A DNA stretch of 15,292 bases, taken from CAYRVX01 sp964642165. Its GTDB lineage: Bacteria; Planctomycetota; Phycisphaerae; SM23-33. Positions 9,501-13,070 of the stretch are shown here, one piece after another. The stretch spans positions 1 through 15,292 of the forward strand of contig CAZXOC010000182.1 in the NCBI GenBank assembly GCA_964642165.1, in the 5' to 3' direction. Position 1 is the stretch's first letter, and each line of letters starts with the position of its first letter. The position numbers and the translations under genes were made by a program. The notes below the pieces were generated by a model. The model made no database searches. It saw only the letters and a program-made list of their open reading frames with translations, and was not told where the DNA came from.

Positions 9501-10885
9501 GTGACGGAGCCGTCGGCGCCGAGCGCGAGCGTGCCGGCATACGCGGCGAAGTCGAGCGCGTCGTCGCCGCCGCCGGCCAGCTCGCCGACGGTGTCGGCGC
9601 CCCAGTCGTCGCCGAAGGCGTACGTGTCGTCGCCCGCGCCGCCGACGAGCGTGTCGTCGCCGCCGCCGCCGGTGAGGACGTCGTCGCCGCCGCCGCCCTC
9701 CAGGCGGTTCGCCGCGTCGTCGCCGCTCAGCGTGTCGTCCCCGGCGCCGCCGAGGACGTTGTGGACGCCGCTCACGCCGCCGCTGCCCGCAGCCGTGCCG
9801 GCGCCCAGGTCGGCCGTCACGGCGTCGGCCCAGGCCGAGTAGTCCAGCGTGTTCCTGCCGCCGCCGCCGTCGAGGGTGCCCGAGACGCCGGCGCCGCCGG
9901 CGATCGCGAACGTGTCGTCGCCGCTCCCGCCGTCGAGGTTCTCCATGCTCGCGAAGTCCAGCACGCCGGGGCCGCCCACGTTGCCGGCGCCGCCGCCGGT
10001 GATATTCCACGTCCTCGCGGCGTCCGGGCCCTGGAGCGTGTCGTCGCCATCCTCGCCGTCGAGGGCGATCGCCGCGCCGAAGAGGGCGTCGAGCCCGGCG
10101 AGGACCACCCGGTCGTCGCCGTCGCCCGCGTCGATCCGCAGGGAGTCCGTCGGGTTGCGGAACGTGATGCTCTCGAACGCGCCCGTGCCGCCGTCGTCGA
10201 TCCGGGACCGGTCGTTCTCGCTCGTGCCGTCGCCGGCCAGGCGGATCGTCTCGCCCGAGGCCGTGCCCACGAAGACCCGGGCGCCGGCGACGGACTCGTC
10301 GAGCACGGGCTCCAGCCCGGTGTAGGTGATGCCGTCGCCGTCGAAGTCGATGCCGCCCGCGCCCGGGCCGGTCGCCTCGTAGGTGACCGTCGTGAAGCTG
10401 CCGCCCTCGATGACGAGGCTGTCGGCCCCGCCCGTGCCGCCGCGGAACTCGATGCCCATCGAGAACGCGCCGGTGAAGTCCACCGTCAGCGTGTCGGTCT
10501 CGTCGGTCGTGTCGGTGTCGTCGGCGCCGACGACGAGCACGTCGCTGGTCTCGAGCAGGGCCTGGCTGGCGAGCACGTCGCTCGTGTCGGCGTCGAGGAT
10601 CTCCAGGTCGCCGCTGTCGCTGTCGTAGCGCAGCAGCAGCCGGTCCGGGCCGTTGCCCGACGGGGCGGTGTAGAGGAGCTGCGTGGGCTCCAGCGGGGCC
10701 TCGCCCCCCGCGGAGTCTCCTGCGCCGCCGGCGTCCTGCGGCGCGTCAGGTAACGGCTGCAGCAGGTCGTGCGACAGCAGCAGGCGCTGCTCCAGCGCCT
10801 CCAGGTTGGCCCAGGGGCGCCCGTTGCCGGGCGCGCGGATGGGGCGGCCTCGCCGCTGACGGTGTCTTCGAGATTGCCTGGCCAT
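2..10885 (-). CDS. Giant LEPR-XLL / RTX / EF-hand repeat protein (3' end off window)
   Basis: 3,628 codons are visible without a stop, and the C-terminus is outside the window. The start is well bounded: an in-frame TAG lies at 10897-10895, followed only by a GTG (10894) and this ATG, with AGGTG 6 nt upstream. Order of parts: Arg-rich residues 1-23 with no hydrophobic signal peptide; LEALEQRLLLS at 28-38, a variant of the LEPR-XLL motif of giant planctomycete-type proteins; RTX block 1 at about 315-450; a long beta-rich region of repeated modules at about 450-2700 with three EF-hand loops (2038-2049, 2175-2186, 2564-2575); RTX block 2 at about 2712-2845; looser Gly/Asp modules to about 3438; and His-rich RTX block 3 from 3439 to the edge. 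RTX nonapeptides and EF-hand loops bind calcium in known families, so an extracellular or surface adhesin or matrix protein is the likely role. The ligand and export route are unknown. Length, repeats and the conserved motifs make the strand certain; the function is inferred. Confidence 0.95.
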   Translation of the reverse strand, partial: MARQSRRHRQRRGRPIRAPGNGRPWANLEALEQRLLLSHDLLQPLPDAPQDAGGAGDSAGGEAPLEPTQLLYTAPSGNGPDRLLLRYDSDSGDLEILDADTSDVLASQALLETSDVLVVGADDTDTTDETDTLTVDFTGAFSMGIEFRGGTGGADSLVIEGGSFTTVTYEATGPGAGGIDFDGDGITYTGLEPVLDESVAGARVFVGTASGETIRLAGDGTSENDRSRIDDGGTGAFESITFRNPTDSLRIDAGDGDDRVVLAGLDALFGAAIALDGEDGDDTLQGPDAARTWNITGGGAGNVGGPGVLDFASMENLDGGSGDDTFAIAGGAGVSGTLDGGGGRNTLDYSAWADAVTADLGAGTAAGSGGVSGVHNVLGGAGDDTLSGDDAANRLEGGGGDDVLTGGGGDDTLVGGAGDDTYAFGDDWGADTVGELAGGGDDALDFAAYAGTLALGADGSVTGSDGSTMAYSDEAAERLAAGDVELDADAQAALLDGLERLVDWAGELARHGDFARALPLLRQDLGDFGLGQVDVSLGAAMDVADALDQLRGRVEAYFEETGPATATGLATRLKGWMADARRHLNPGDAGVVTIAADVADGETVTIGSTTYEFDTNSTVEPGHVAVSLPDLSPASARSKLVDAITANPAGRAAAAEIHDQRVLISKLLPDDPQPGLADTLGDARNAVHSLARDPGDLKLGDLDVAVGSDATLSVSFLPDGSAEILLDLDYQAERTTAFDIDLGADADLLGWAFDARATVDLATSLAADMTLGLALGDEPVFLLDVDDLRVRAAVDAGDLNFGLNFGFFAASIGDGVADDDPGNAVDEGSIHLDGTLAVSFQDPAGDGSWISLDELDTATTDVGDLVNVSLTVDQMPSAHLPVQVDATGLADSVVGRFAGEVIEIASGVFWEYWTTFSDAFRDLANIRPQDFLGVFEQLGGWFESLTSSETWAIDIPLVFEGVIGQSLQFGRVVRDDLLTPLYEMGTLGFGHADLAIGGATFLAEEPPAGPLLARDLTIHLQLNDGEELSGTLRAGDTTDNLTFDDLADDAEAAIQAIVDAAPPEAGLAGLSVEAGMEDFRLTLKASRTSGGPTGTLKVRLPGIEDTSDLIAAFDSAQELADALGELLGPAGIDYDPATRDMTIPISWSRVLPATASPADFAIDLGDFAHVESSSTLDLAAQVGFDFVFGVNLAPGGQITISPPIFEPALPADGVLSADATFDLAVYDQLDSGDVKVAAFAVTVARNDGNTTVEELAADVQGALDAKLIAAGLAAGDVLAEASFDRIALTPRSTQVTDADTGLPQWVDRRLEITTDDDDPAYGELGLLTAPTRYDGRLAADAAFTLVVDGTEYGLVVPAAATAGNATIEDLLADINRAVNLALEGDAATEAEVQAVRVSEGGNRIAFRRTIDGAPDDTPTLALRVGDDPDNGAVTGLGFEPGFQSLLRARATEFFLEGAAPDERAVLSGEIAVDAAGIAASATLGFLGVDVTGSAGTVEADAVLELVDPETGAGRVSLSTLLMELGQSRVLYDADAKAGVIDASIEGEMHVELAVEARSDFPLADGAVSANVTLDLDRRDWLARPPVLDDVTDGDAIRVGIDAPTPDAVEAFERLRNIGFDDVIAALDGVADYLRELAGTGPRAAVAEVLETDLPLIDRSIADLLNVADQVAGLARDLAQSPVETVQSLGERIEDYLPGLDVVREQLGLGPEDLGVDLAVDTSSGTPALKLGLYVGAAFEDSLPFNLDLQDLAALAGGSPFPAAFTKLVGLNSSGELSAALGGSLTLAMGIDLAGAPAPFLYTGPDGTKLSLSAEVSGTDLDFTAQIGPFGLFVVDGEAELTGGIDVALAGGSGGRHYLAGRVTSGDVVVDVDGSASVSLPLFFPDPDTPVGGDEAANALKVTIASLADFLERAAEAVVVEVPDFSALTAPTPLGMISNPDVLIDGLDTVLLTLQDALGAELFGASLPLIGDALAEAGQFIERFREDLVAPLSFQLRQGGGGYNPVDMIQDVLFDVFASSAQGAEKLFDSFGALGILCDTDGDGAVTRADVVKEGFGLTDDYGQFELALGQSYVWDETVAFDLGLPAIGLAVDAGVELEIGWSLNFGFGVDQARGFYFLTQDPDELSLAVTARLTSATGGPASASGTLGFLAVDVTDMPGDDRTELALDFTVDLADLDDDGRLTMGEMIASSGRFGDVVRARATGGAHVGLAVNVNFGALGLDAAVLPSLGFDFVMDWDFLQADPGAGIASFGGLPDVALRNIGLDLGSFISDFASPVLSRIGKILEPLDWLLDAKDGLLFRRLPVISNLAGHTVTIKDLAEELDQQAKITPFLNAVLEAYRLVDLVTDAAADARGGNLVIPFGDLVLSGSDGNGGRAGILPDLRSATNADLQGAGVPDDRPDPDLDAIGGSGKAREFAKTITRGEGAFHFDLLKPENVFKLLLGQPDVTLVTYELPELGFSFEYFQEFPIWGPLAVTLRGAVSAGVDLAVGYDTRGVEQFRRSGNALDLLNGFYVNDLDLTSGKDVAEAFLKGTIAAGAALSAKVARAGAEGGIDSTIFFNLNDPDRDGKVRLGEMLANVEANWDDFSVLAPLAVFDIRGLFEAFLRVYLEIDLAFTSYEKSMELARVKLYEYDVPFHRPPVLAQVTELDGEEVLLLNMGPNAEARYQGDLSDGNETFTLTQAGSAASPGDITVTAFGYSQTYENVERIVAWGGEGNDTIDAGGVFVPVALHGGGGNDKLTGGAGDDRILGEGGDDELAGGGGADRLDGGLGGDTLRGDAGDDELLGGDGRDTLTGGDGDDALVGGAGNDALAGGAGSDTYRFANADGKDTVDDAAGEADTWDFTAVTADIGATMDAGGAKAGFPRAESPEAAGNAVRETGHLLAVEVVLGGRGADAFVVSHAGPDGVLLDGRGGSETYTVQASGAGLPTVRLRDQGNPWDTDAAIVLGSPGADVLTVTDTAVAGESGRFEYNASGGESGIETLRVQLGAGNDDLIVQSTPGSMSVALAGEAGDDRFTVGDADEGTDAVGVNAIDGQTLTGPLFIDGGKEGEVDGDTLVVDDGADTAADKGTVTDKAVTGLGMAVGIDYRRVEALDLHLGDGDDELVVLRTIPGATTVSAGGGADDVEIISAAGTLTVNGRDGLDDGADDGADTITLRGSDGGSVVTVRGDGGADEINVVAAGGEVTAEGGQGDDAIHVGSAAPANTGGIVDNIGGDVTVTGGEGQDALTIDDSGENTASQATLTAEVLTGLGLGGELTYGELDDLLVRLGSAADTVNVRGTSAKTTIDAGAGNDAIHVSDDAPTGAGSLDDVAAELILDAGAGVANLLHVSDAGDADADTDVRIDAGSVRGLAPADITYRATGGSFGGGIEVRGGSGGNTFTVTGVSPDAVTALHAGAGAATRDSVAVQLTGGTGLLVAHGQAGDDVLDAAASTIGVVLDGGAGGDEVTGGSGADTLGGGAGADVILGGGGDDEVWADGDFEVDAATRDLTVQSADDPTYADEVHGGEGRDAVHGGSGDDEIHGDAGEDELFGDAGADVIEGGEGADDIHGGEGADELHGGTEADDIHGDEGGDTIHGDEGADTVHGGGGDDEIYGDAGGDELHGDAGADVIEGGEGADDIHGGEGA
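2340..2752 (-). repeat. RTX nonapeptide block 2
   Basis: Residues about 2712-2845 of the giant protein form roughly a dozen consecutive nonapeptides. They start at WGGEGNDTI and continue through LTGGAGDDR, LDGGLGGDT, LRGDAGDDE and LVGGAGNDA. They end in the cap GSDTYRFANADGKDTV and DTWDFTA, which matches the cap of block 1. The unit-leading residues vary (K, R, E, T, A) and His is absent, unlike block 3. Confidence 0.9.
9540..9943 (-). repeat. RTX nonapeptide block 1 (N-terminal)
   Basis: Residues about 315-450 of the giant protein contain GGxGxDxLx units such as LEGGGGDD, LTGGGGDDT and LVGGAGDDT. They follow a TADLGAG...LGGAGDDTLSG segment of the kind that often interrupts RTX arrays. The array ends in a cap, DTYAFGDDWGADTV, then DALDFAAYAG. 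The same cap pattern (DTYxF...G.DTV...DxxDF) closes block 2. Units of this type form a calcium-loaded parallel beta-roll in known proteins. An RTX array so close to the N-terminus is less usual than a C-terminal one. Confidence 0.85.
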
Positions 10886-11067
10886 CGCTTTCACCTATCC
10901 GATTGAAGAGGTGGGATTTATTGTGCCAACGTACAGCACCTGCCGCCGACCCGCCTCGCGCATGGGCGGCGCGACGGCACACGCCAAGCGCTGCTCGGGC
11001 CGGCGTGCCCGCGCTGGGTGCTTGTCGTTTCTGCTGTCGAGAGTTCGGGAGACAAGACGCGAGATGC

Positions 11068-11097
11068 TCACCCTCGCGCCGCCACGACTACCTCCTT
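11068..11097 (-). other. Perfect Shine-Dalgarno with five-codon mini-ORF in the leader
   Basis: AAGGAGG (11097-11091) precedes a GTG by 5 nt. The frame GTG GCG GCG CGA GGG TGA (11085-11068) encodes V-A-A-R-G and stops. The site is about 180 nt upstream of the giant gene's ATG, inside its predicted leader. It has a stronger ribosome-binding sequence than the giant gene itself. It could be a leader peptide, a relic of an older start, or chance. Confidence 0.3.
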
Positions 11098-11272
11098 GCC
11101 GGATGCGGATCGGACCCTCACGTCGGGCCTCTCTGCCCGGCTCTCTGCGCGGCCGGTATCGCCACAGACATGAACATCCTCACGGCCGTGGCACCCGCGG
11201 CCGGAAGAGATGCGAGAGCGAGTCGAAGTGACCAGCCCGGCAACTAGCCGCGATCACAGTCGTCTATCCAGA

Positions 11273-11301
11273 ATTGTACCCGAGACGGGCGATATAGGCA
11301 A
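11273..11301 (-). promoter_or_regulatory. Sigma70-like promoter for the giant gene
   Basis: On the minus strand TTGCCT (11301-11296) and TACAAT (11278-11273) are separated by exactly 17 bp. This is 4/6 and 5/6 agreement with the consensus. The only downstream gene in this direction is the giant repeat protein, whose ATG lies about 380 nt past the predicted transcription start near 11266. No better pair was seen nearer the ATG. Confidence 0.5.
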
Positions 11302-11342
11302 CGCCGAAGCGCCCCCCCCCGGGAGGGCGCAACCGGCTCGGC

Positions 11343-11477
11343 CCCGTGATCGACGGTGCGGTTACCCCAAAACTCACGGGACCTTACCGCGCGAGCCGGC
11401 TGAAAGCCGGTTGCCGATATCGGCCCGCGGCGGCACGATGCGTCTTGGCGAAGGAGAGGCCCCAAGCTGTCGCCAAG
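11343..11477. ncRNA. Candidate structured element: pseudoknot plus hairpins
   Basis: Read on the plus strand, CCCGTGA (11343-11349) pairs with TCACGGG (11374-11380). GTGCGGT (11356-11362) pairs with ACCGCGC (11386-11392, one G-U). The two stems interleave as an H-type pseudoknot. Next come an 8-bp hairpin with a GAA loop (11394-11412, one G-U), the perfect palindrome GCCGATATCGGC (11413-11424), and CTTGGCG/CGCCAAG (11444-11450, 11471-11477). No known RNA family was recognised. It could equally be the end of a mobile element. Strand is undecided. Confidence 0.25.
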
Positions 11478-11499
11478 TCGCCAGTGCCTTCTGCGCGCC

Positions 11500-11668
11500 G
11501 GGACGGTCGACCTGTCGGTGTCGCTGGACTTCCAGCTCACCGTCGAGGCGAGCATCACGACCGCCGGCCTGAGCGCCTCGGCGCGGCTGGGGTTCGTGGA
11601 CCTGTCCGTCACCGACGGGGCGATCTGGATCTACAGCGGCGACCTCGCCGTTGCGAGCATGCTGGTCG
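11500..11668 (+). pseudogene. Orphan fragment related to the giant protein's beta modules
   Basis: An open stretch of about 56 codons reads GTVDLSVSLDFQLTVEA..., then LSASARLGFVDLSVTDGA and IWIYSGDLAVAS. The segment (S/A)AxLGFxxVxVTDG matches a motif that recurs in the giant protein, for example ASATLGFLGVDVTG at about 1474 and ASGTLGFLAVDVTD at about 2141. Upstream of about 11500 the same frame reads as arbitrary Arg/Pro-rich sequence. Downstream it degenerates before a stop at 11734-11736 that overlaps the end of bcp. I see no own RBS. It is on the opposite strand to the giant gene, so it looks like a displaced relic of a paralogous module. Homology is judged by eye only. Confidence 0.5.
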
Positions 11669-11701
11669 GGTCGGCCCAGCCCGCCGGCGGAGAGCGGCGC
11701 C

Positions 11702-12184
11702 CTATCCCCCCGCCAGCCCGGCGAGCTTCTCGCTGACGGCCCGCGCGTGCCCGGCGGGATTGACCTTCGGCCAGTGCCAGGCCACCTTGCCCTGCGGGTC
11801 GATCAGGACCGTGCTGCGCAGCACGCCCTCGTACGTGCGGCCGTACATGCTCTTCTCGCCCCAGGCGCCGTACCGCGCGAGCACCTTGTGGTCGGGGTCG
11901 CTGAGCAGATCCAGCTTCAGGGAGTGCTTGGCGATGAACTTCCGGTGGCTCTCGGGCGAGTCGGGGCTGACCCCGATCACCGTTGCGCCGAGCTTCTCGA
12001 ACGGCTTGAGGTGCGAGGTGAACTCGCATGCCTCCTTCGTGCACCCGGGCGTGTCGTCCCTCGGGTAGAAGTACAGCACCACCCACTGCCCGGCGAGGTC
12101 CTTGAGGGCGACCTTCTCGCCATCCTGGTTGGGCAGGGCGAATGCCGGTGCCTTGCCGCCGGTTTTGAGAGGTTGCTTGGCCAT
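11702..12184 (-). CDS. bcp: Thioredoxin-dependent thiol peroxidase (Bcp/PrxQ peroxiredoxin)
   Basis: This 160-residue protein is the usual size for the Bcp/PrxQ group, which reduces hydrogen peroxide and organic hydroperoxides in the cytoplasm using thioredoxin. The thioredoxin fold is recognisable from VVLYFYPRDDTPGCT. The catalytic PxxxTxxC motif spans P41-C48, with peroxidatic Cys48. A second Cys five residues on (C53, in CTKEAC) is the resolving Cys position of atypical two-Cys Bcp proteins. R123, in VLRSTVLID, matches the conserved active-site arginine, and PDSPESHRKF is also typical. The ATG at 12184 is preferred over a longer frame beginning at 12274: it has AGGAG 8 nt upstream, and the family N-terminus (GGKAPAFALPNQDGE) follows it directly. 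It is divergent from tspO with 212 bp between the starts. Confidence 0.95.
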   Translation of the reverse strand: MAKQPLKTGGKAPAFALPNQDGEKVALKDLAGQWVVLYFYPRDDTPGCTKEACEFTSHLKPFEKLGATVIGVSPDSPESHRKFIAKHSLKLDLLSDPDHKVLARYGAWGEKSMYGRTYEGVLRSTVLIDPQGKVAWHWPKVNPAGHARAVSEKLAGLAGG

Positions 12185-12396
12185 TCGAACGTCTCCTGGT
12201 CCCGCTCCGTGCTTCGCAGGACACCCAGCCGGTTCGCGCCGGTCGCTGCCGACGTGCGAGCCGGCGTCGTCCAATTGTACGCCGCCGAGGAAGCCGGCCC
12301 CGATCTCGCATACGATAGGGTAGACGGCCGGAACGCCTCCGGCCGCGAGGGTCGCCCCGGGCGGCGGCGCCTCGGGGAAGGGAGAGGTTTCGTGAG
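12185..12396. promoter_or_regulatory. Divergent intergenic region bcp / tspO
   Basis: This 212-bp region must hold promoters for both genes. On the minus strand, TACAAT (12279-12274) is a good -10 for bcp, in the same GTACAATT context as the giant gene's promoter, but no -35 is visible at 16-18 bp. On the plus strand, TACGAT (12311-12316) is a possible weak -10 for tspO. A purine-rich GGAAGGGAGAGG (about 12376-12387) serves as the tspO ribosome-binding site. Confidence 0.35.
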
Positions 12397-12891
12397 ATGA
12401 CGCGGGATCGAGCCAAGGCTGGCTGGCGGGTCTGGGTGGCCCTGGGGCTGTTCGTGGGCGCGTGCTTCGGGGCGGCCGGAGTCGGGCAGGTGCTCTCCGG
12501 CGGCGAGCCGGGCGCGTGGTACCGCGGGCTGCGCAAGCCGGCGCTGACGCCGCCGGGGTGGGTCTTCGGACCGGTCTGGACGGCGCTGTACGTCTGCATG
12601 GGCGTCGCGGCGTGGTGGGTGTGGCGCAGGCGGGGCTTCGGCGGCGCCCGGGCGGCGCTGACGGCCTTCGCCGTCCAGCTTGTTCTCAACGCGGCGTGGA
12701 CGGGGCTGTTCTTCGGCCTCCAGCGCCCGGACGTGGCGTTCGGCGAGATCGTCGCGCTCTGGGTGGCCATCGTGGTCACGACGGCGCTGTTCTTCCGCGC
12801 GTCGGCGCTGGCGGGCTGGCTGATGGTGCCCTACCTGCTGTGGGTGAGCTTCGCGTCGTACCTGAACTTCGGCTTCTGGCGGCTGAACTGA
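12397..12891 (+). CDS. tspO: TspO/MBR family tryptophan-rich membrane protein
   Basis: This 164-residue protein has five predicted membrane helices, at about 11-33, 54-75, 87-108, 117-134 and 138-160, which is the TspO/MBR fold. Family signatures seen: W41-Y42 in the loop after helix 1, then KPALTPPGWVFGPVW (47-61) followed by TALY; LNAAWTGLFF (97-106) in helix 3; and PYLLW (145-149) with SYLNF (154-158) in helix 5. It has many Trp residues, as the older name TspO (tryptophan-rich sensory protein) implies. Known members bind porphyrins and have roles in tetrapyrrole handling or stress signalling, but the exact role here cannot be told. The start is supported by GGGAGAGG 9 nt upstream. The nearby UroD-fold gene is not evidence for porphyrin metabolism, because that protein is not HemE. 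Confidence 0.95.
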   Translation: MTRDRAKAGWRVWVALGLFVGACFGAAGVGQVLSGGEPGAWYRGLRKPALTPPGWVFGPVWTALYVCMGVAAWWVWRRRGFGGARAALTAFAVQLVLNAAWTGLFFGLQRPDVAFGEIVALWVAIVVTTALFFRASALAGWLMVPYLLWVSFASYLNFGFWRLN

Positions 12892-12928
12892 GCGGCGCTC
12901 GCCCGCCCGCGGGGCCGGAGGTCGCGCT

Positions 12929-12958
12929 GCTGCCACGGGACGGCAGCGGCGGTAGAAT
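12929..12958 (+). promoter_or_regulatory. Sigma70-like promoter for the UroD-family gene, overlapping a hairpin
   Basis: CTGCCA (12930-12935) and TAGAAT (12953-12958) are 17 bp apart, giving 4/6 and 5/6 agreement with the consensus. GCTGCC (12929-12934) and GGCAGC (12942-12947) form a 6-bp inverted repeat over the -35 and spacer. It has no T-tract, so it is at best a weak terminator for tspO. The predicted transcript start gives a leader of about 105 nt before 13071. Confidence 0.4.
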
Positions 12959-13070
12959 ACGCGCGGAGTCCGAACGAAAGGACGCACCGCGTGTTCTCTG
13001 CCGGCCGTACACAGATGGCGGCGTTCCCCGCGCGGCCGGCTCCGCGGCACGCGCGAGGAAGGGCCCCGTC

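Larger units (their letters stand above)
10886..11499. other. Gene-free leader and upstream region of the giant gene
   Basis: No convincing protein-coding gene is present. On the minus strand this region holds the giant gene's RBS (AGGTG at 10896-10892), a leader of about 380 nt, a perfect Shine-Dalgarno with a five-codon mini-ORF (11068-11097), and a promoter (11273-11301). Upstream of the promoter lie a C9 tract (11312-11320) inside a GCGCCC/GGGCGC inverted repeat (11309-11330) and a cluster of inverted repeats (11343-11477). Confidence 0.6.

Noticed and set aside
4659..10010. Long minus-strand frames (4659-6974, 7389-10010) as separate genes
   Set aside because: They are out of frame with the giant gene, Arg/Gly/Pro-rich, and have no start context. 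They are frame shadows in GC-rich DNA.
17..10753. A 3,578-codon plus-strand open frame as the real gene
   Set aside because: It is the exact codon-aligned complement of the minus-strand gene. Its product is a Val/Ala/Arg/Gly-rich monotone, while the minus strand gives RTX units, EF-hand loops, a LEPR-XLL-like motif and a proper RBS.
10917..10930. Sigma54 promoter from TGGCAC upstream of the giant gene
   Set aside because: The TGGCAC (minus strand, 10928-10923) is not followed at the right distance by TTGC; AATAAATCC follows instead.
11356..11373. Integron attC site
   Set aside because: GTTACCC and CAAAAC do not fit the GTTRRRY / RYYYAAC core sites, and there is no integrase or cassette structure.
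11391..11424. Group II intron domain V from AGC...GAAA...GGTT in a hairpin
   Set aside because: The stem is far too short for the 34-nt domain V, lacks the bulge, and no intron or reverse transcriptase is nearby.
12185..12274. N-terminal extension of Bcp (start at 12274)
   Set aside because: The extra 30 residues are low-complexity with no family similarity, whereas the ATG at 12184 has AGGAG at a good distance and starts the family sequence.
12462..13070. Extension of the URO-D-family frame upstream through tspO
   Set aside because: The frame is open by GC bias only. The sequence before 13071 is a shadow of tspO and of intergenic DNA, and the RBS is just before 13071.
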